Below are positions 61,480 to 64,000 of a stretch of 64,000 nucleotides of DNA, one piece after another. The notes under the pieces are model-generated. The model saw only the letters and a program-made list of their open reading frames with translations, was not told the DNA's origin and searched no databases. Each line of letters starts with the position of its first letter. The stretch's first letter is position 1. The stretch spans positions 248,001 to 312,000 of the forward strand of contig NZ_SRUZ01000005.1 in the NCBI RefSeq assembly GCF_004791165.1, read 5' to 3'. The stretch comes from Mesorhizobium sp. M8A.F.Ca.ET.218.01.1.1. GTDB lineage: Bacteria; Pseudomonadota; Alphaproteobacteria; Rhizobiales; Rhizobiaceae. The translations under genes were made by a program, and so were the position numbers.

Positions 61480-63318
61480 CTAGCCGACACGCATAATGGC
61501 GTAGGGCGACATCACGAGATGGTCCTGGCCAAGCGTCGAAACATCGATCGGGACATTATTCGCCGTCAGGTTCGCCAGCCAGACGATGGTTTCCCTGGAG
61601 GCAGCGCGGCCGGCCAGCGCCAGAACTCGCGTCTCGTCACTGGTCGTGGCGGAAACATGCGTCAGTCCAGCCAACTCACAAAGCCCTTCGATGGCCCGGA
61701 GGATCGGCCGCGGCGTTCCTTGCGCGACGGGTTCGCCTGATCCGGCAACCACGCCGAACGGTCCGGCGAAGCTGGACAGTGTCAGCATCTCCAGTCCCGC
61801 AGGCGCGACGCGCGCGGCATAGCCGATCGTCCATGCGGCGGCGAATTGCGCGGCATGGCGGGGGTCGCGGTTCGCCATGGCGATGCGCTGTCCCCGCGAA
61901 TTGTCCTTGGTCGCCCCACCATAGGGGTTCTGGCGCATGGCAATCGTCGATGGCCCGATGCGATACGGCTTTGTCCCGAAGATCGCCCGGGTGGACCGGG
62001 TGATGAAGGGAAGCGTCTCCAGCGACTGCATGACGCTGAGATCGTCGGCGGCATGCACGATCGGACAGGTGCAGTGGGTGATGAAATCGAGCTGGTCGGC
62101 GGGAACGCGCTTGCGGTTGAGCTCGGTGAAATAGCTGAACATGCCGCCGCCGAGACGGAGGCCGGGAAAGGCGCGGCGGGCGGCCGCGTAGACGTCCTCG
62201 AGCTGCGGACATGCCGGCCAGGGGCTGCCCGGCGGCGTCGACTGGCGGTCGACCGCGGGCGATACCGCGATGGCGTCCACCCGCAGGCCTACCTGGCGCA
62301 GCATATTGGCGACGTCGGAAAGTTCGGCGTCGAGGTCGCCGGTGCAGGCGGCCACGCATTCGAGCGTCGTCGAAGCGGGATAGGCGGCGGCGAGTCGGGC
62401 ATGGGCGCGCAGCGCGTCGAGACCGTGGCCGCGCGTCGGATCGAAATGGAAAATCAGCTGCCGGGGACCGAGCCTTCCCAGCAGCGGTAAATCGGCAAGT
62501 GCCGCCTCCACATCCTCGGGATAGATGACGACGCCGATGTCAGGCAGCTTCGCGCCGGCTTGCCCAAGCTCGACGCGGACCGGCTCGGCCGGCACGGCCG
62601 AGGCGGGCAGATTGGCGTCGCCTGCGATGCTCAGGCTGATGGTCTGACGAAGGGATTGCCTGGCCGGCAGCACATAGGGCCATGGCAGCGCCAGCGGCCG
62701 CACATAGGTCTTGTAGGAGGCATCAGACCAGTTGCGCTGGTCTTCCATCTCGAATGTGTCGCCTTCCATCCGGCATTGCGCGACAACGCCGGGCCGCACC
62801 TGATGCGTGATGGCGCGCAAATCCTTGAACGGCTGCCACGGGTCGATCAGATCGGGCAGTTCCGTCTCTTCCACGCTGCCGTCGGTGTGCTCCACCGTCA
62901 CCGCGCTGCCGGCGAGGCCGGCGATCGGATGCAGGATGCAGAAGCCGCATCGGTTGGTCTCGAAATCGCTCTCCGGCAATGCGGTCACATCGAAGCTGAG
63001 ATTGCCGTCGGCGGACCCCTCGATCGTCGTGCGGAAGCCGAGCCGGCTGCCGCCCGGACCCGCACAGCTTGCCGCATAGCTGACGCGGAAGCCGCCATCG
63101 CGCTGGTCGATTGTGAGATCCGTCAGGACAGGCTCATAGGTGCCCCAGTCACGGTCGCGCACCACATAGGCGATGGCGCGCAGCACTTCGGAGCCGCCAT
63201 GGCGGATGGTGCGCAGGTTGCCGTTGACCAGCTCCGCGCTGAGCGCGCCGGCCTGCAGCAGGATAGGCGCCGCTTCGGCCGTCCCGGTGCCGTAGAGATG
63301 GAAAGCGTCGGCCGTCAT
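61480..63318 (-). CDS. apnL: D-apionate lactonase-like protein (ApnL)
   Basis: A 612-residue protein with no signal peptide. The N-terminal 230 residues look like a beta-rich domain (RTIRHGGSEVLRAIAYVVRDRDWGT near residue 45). A TIM-barrel-like middle part follows from IGVVIYPEDVEAALADLPLL to THCTCPIVHAADD, and a small C-terminal domain ends NVPIDVSTLGQDH. Length and domain order agree with what I recall of D-apionate lactonase, which opens D-apionolactone to D-apionate. It overlaps the Gfo/Idh dehydrogenase gene by four bases, which would supply the lactone. ATG 63318 is chosen for that overlap. Confidence 0.75.
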   Translation of the reverse strand: MTADAFHLYGTGTAEAAPILLQAGALSAELVNGNLRTIRHGGSEVLRAIAYVVRDRDWGTYEPVLTDLTIDQRDGGFRVSYAASCAGPGGSRLGFRTTIEGSADGNLSFDVTALPESDFETNRCGFCILHPIAGLAGSAVTVEHTDGSVEETELPDLIDPWQPFKDLRAITHQVRPGVVAQCRMEGDTFEMEDQRNWSDASYKTYVRPLALPWPYVLPARQSLRQTISLSIAGDANLPASAVPAEPVRVELGQAGAKLPDIGVVIYPEDVEAALADLPLLGRLGPRQLIFHFDPTRGHGLDALRAHARLAAAYPASTTLECVAACTGDLDAELSDVANMLRQVGLRVDAIAVSPAVDRQSTPPGSPWPACPQLEDVYAAARRAFPGLRLGGGMFSYFTELNRKRVPADQLDFITHCTCPIVHAADDLSVMQSLETLPFITRSTRAIFGTKPYRIGPSTIAMRQNPYGGATKDNSRGQRIAMANRDPRHAAQFAAAWTIGYAARVAPAGLEMLTLSSFAGPFGVVAGSGEPVAQGTPRPILRAIEGLCELAGLTHVSATTSDETRVLALAGRAASRETIVWLANLTANNVPIDVSTLGQDHLVMSPYAIMRVG

Positions 63319-64000
63319 TTCAGCAGGTCGTCGATCTGCACCGGCGCGCGGCTTTCGGCGCCGGCATAGGCTGCTTCGACGAGGGCGAACGTCCTCAGAT
63401 TGTCGGCTCCCGAGGTTGCCGGCTCCTTGCCGGATACGAGGCTGTCGACCCAGTGCTTCTGGATCGCCAGCACGCTTTCCTGGATGTTGTGCCATGGCCG
63501 CGAGGCCCAGGGCAGCAGCGGCGGCGAGACGTCCTTGACCGTGGTGCCGTTCTTGCCGGTGACGGTAAGCTGGTAGCCCTGCGCCAGCCGGATCGTGCCG
63601 TCGCTGCCGTCGAGTTCGACCAGTGTTTCCGGGAACGGCTCGGTGGCAAGCCTGGTGGCATAGCTGCAATCGACCACGGACGTCGCGCCGCCGGCGTGGT
63701 CCATGAGCATCGTCGCGACATCCTCGCCGGCGATCTTGGGATTGATGCGTGTGGTCCGCGCGGTCAGGCTCGTCACGTCGCCGAGCAGGAAACGGGCGAT
63801 GTCGAGGATGTGGATGCCGAGATCCTCAATGATGAAGCGTTTGCCCGTCGCCAGATAAGGCTGGCCGGAAAACACGTCATAGCCGGAGCGGAAGGAGATG
63901 CGTCCGAAGAACGGCGTGCCGATCTCGCCGCTGTCGAGCACGGCGCGCACCGCCTGGATCGGCGACTGCCAGCGAAAATTCTCATGCACCATCAGCGGCA
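63315..64000 (-). CDS. apsD: Gfo/Idh/MocA dehydrogenase, D-apiose dehydrogenase-like (truncated by window edge)
   Basis: The C-terminal 228 residues of a Gfo/Idh/MocA oxidoreductase; the Rossmann half and EKP motif lie beyond the right edge. An in-frame ATG at 63992 is internal, because the frame is open to the end. Visible parts are the beginning of the substrate domain (VHENFRWQSPIQAVR), EDLGIHILDIARFLLGD and the usual C-terminal NLRTFALVEAAYAGAES. Position just before an apnL-like gene fits D-apiose dehydrogenase (ApsD), which makes D-apionolactone. The family contains many other sugar dehydrogenases, so the name depends on context. Confidence 0.8.
   Translation of the reverse strand, partial: PLMVHENFRWQSPIQAVRAVLDSGEIGTPFFGRISFRSGYDVFSGQPYLATGKRFIIEDLGIHILDIARFLLGDVTSLTARTTRINPKIAGEDVATMLMDHAGGATSVVDCSYATRLATEPFPETLVELDGSDGTIRLAQGYQLTVTGKNGTTVKDVSPPLLPWASRPWHNIQESVLAIQKHWVDSLVSGKEPATSGADNLRTFALVEAAYAGAESRAPVQIDDLLK

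Noticed and set aside
1..64000. Nodulation, nitrogen fixation, conjugation or phage genes that would mark a symbiosis island or prophage
   Set aside because: None was recognised; the only symbiosis-related genes are dctABD, which are usually not on symbiosis islands.

Overview
The window is high-GC, densely coded chromosomal-type DNA from an alphaproteobacterium. It is most like Rhizobiales, and Mesorhizobium or a close relative is the best guess. The pointers are a dctA/dctBD C4-dicarboxylate set with sigma-54 control, a Brucella/Mesorhizobium-type second lumazine synthase (RibH2) under an FMN riboswitch, a complete rhizobial-type erythritol locus, a second tail-less FtsZ, and short palindromic intergenic repeats of the rhizobial kind. 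Genus assignment is inference. No rRNA, tRNA, CRISPR array, transposase or phage gene was seen.

Layout. (1) 1-7290: the end of a sugar ABC-transporter operon (two MalF/MalG-type permeases) with a catabolic set: two TIM-barrel isomerases, a Gfo/Idh/MocA dehydrogenase, an alpha/beta hydrolase, a ribulose-phosphate-3-epimerase homologue and a ROK kinase. It ends in a 36-codon remnant that looks like the fused ends of a deleted UgpC/MalK-type ATPase gene. (2) 7309-12623: dctA facing away from dctB-dctD, with a textbook sigma-54 promoter and two DctD-type palindromes between them, then a GNAT acetyltransferase. (3) 12624-24466: a cell-wall-fragment (anhydro-MurNAc/muropeptide) salvage block: anmK, a class-C serine hydrolase, a peptide-type ABC transporter, murQ, a sugar kinase and a murA paralogue, with a divergent RpiR/MurR-type regulator and a duplicated operator. 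(4) 24480-29030: a glutamine-synthetase-like ligase, a GntR regulator and an N,N-dimethylformamidase large-subunit homologue. (5) 29476-30513: a second ftsZ. (6) 30687-38102: a five-gene operon of SWIM zinc-finger protein, DUF5691-like protein, MoxR-type AAA ATPase, DUF5682-like protein and VWA protein; this is the least understood system here. (7) 38360-55235: erythritol catabolism (eryD-type regulator, five-gene ABC transporter, eryA, a 2-hydroxyacid dehydrogenase, eryB, eryC, class II aldolase, DeoR regulator, a second tpiA, rpiB) followed by dhaL and dhaK. (8) 55311-57925: ribH2 with its riboswitch, then an MFS exporter and an Lrp/AsnC regulator. (9) 57922-64000: a D-apiose/D-apionate block: DUF1537 kinase (OiaK-like), RuBisCO-like protein (OiaX-like), GntR regulator, D-apionate lactonase-like protein (ApnL) and the end of a Gfo/Idh dehydrogenase (ApsD-like).

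How the parts fit. Most of the window is catabolism of unusual carbon sources. The erythritol route (EryA, EryB) and the apiose route (OiaK, OiaX) are both expected to yield L-erythrulose 1-phosphate, also called L-3-tetrulose 4-phosphate. EryC, the second triose-phosphate isomerase and RpiB can then convert it to D-erythrose 4-phosphate. The salvage block would import cell-wall fragments, strip the peptide and convert anhydro-MurNAc to GlcNAc-6-phosphate through AnmK and MurQ. Product calls rest on motif reading and gene order; no database search was run.
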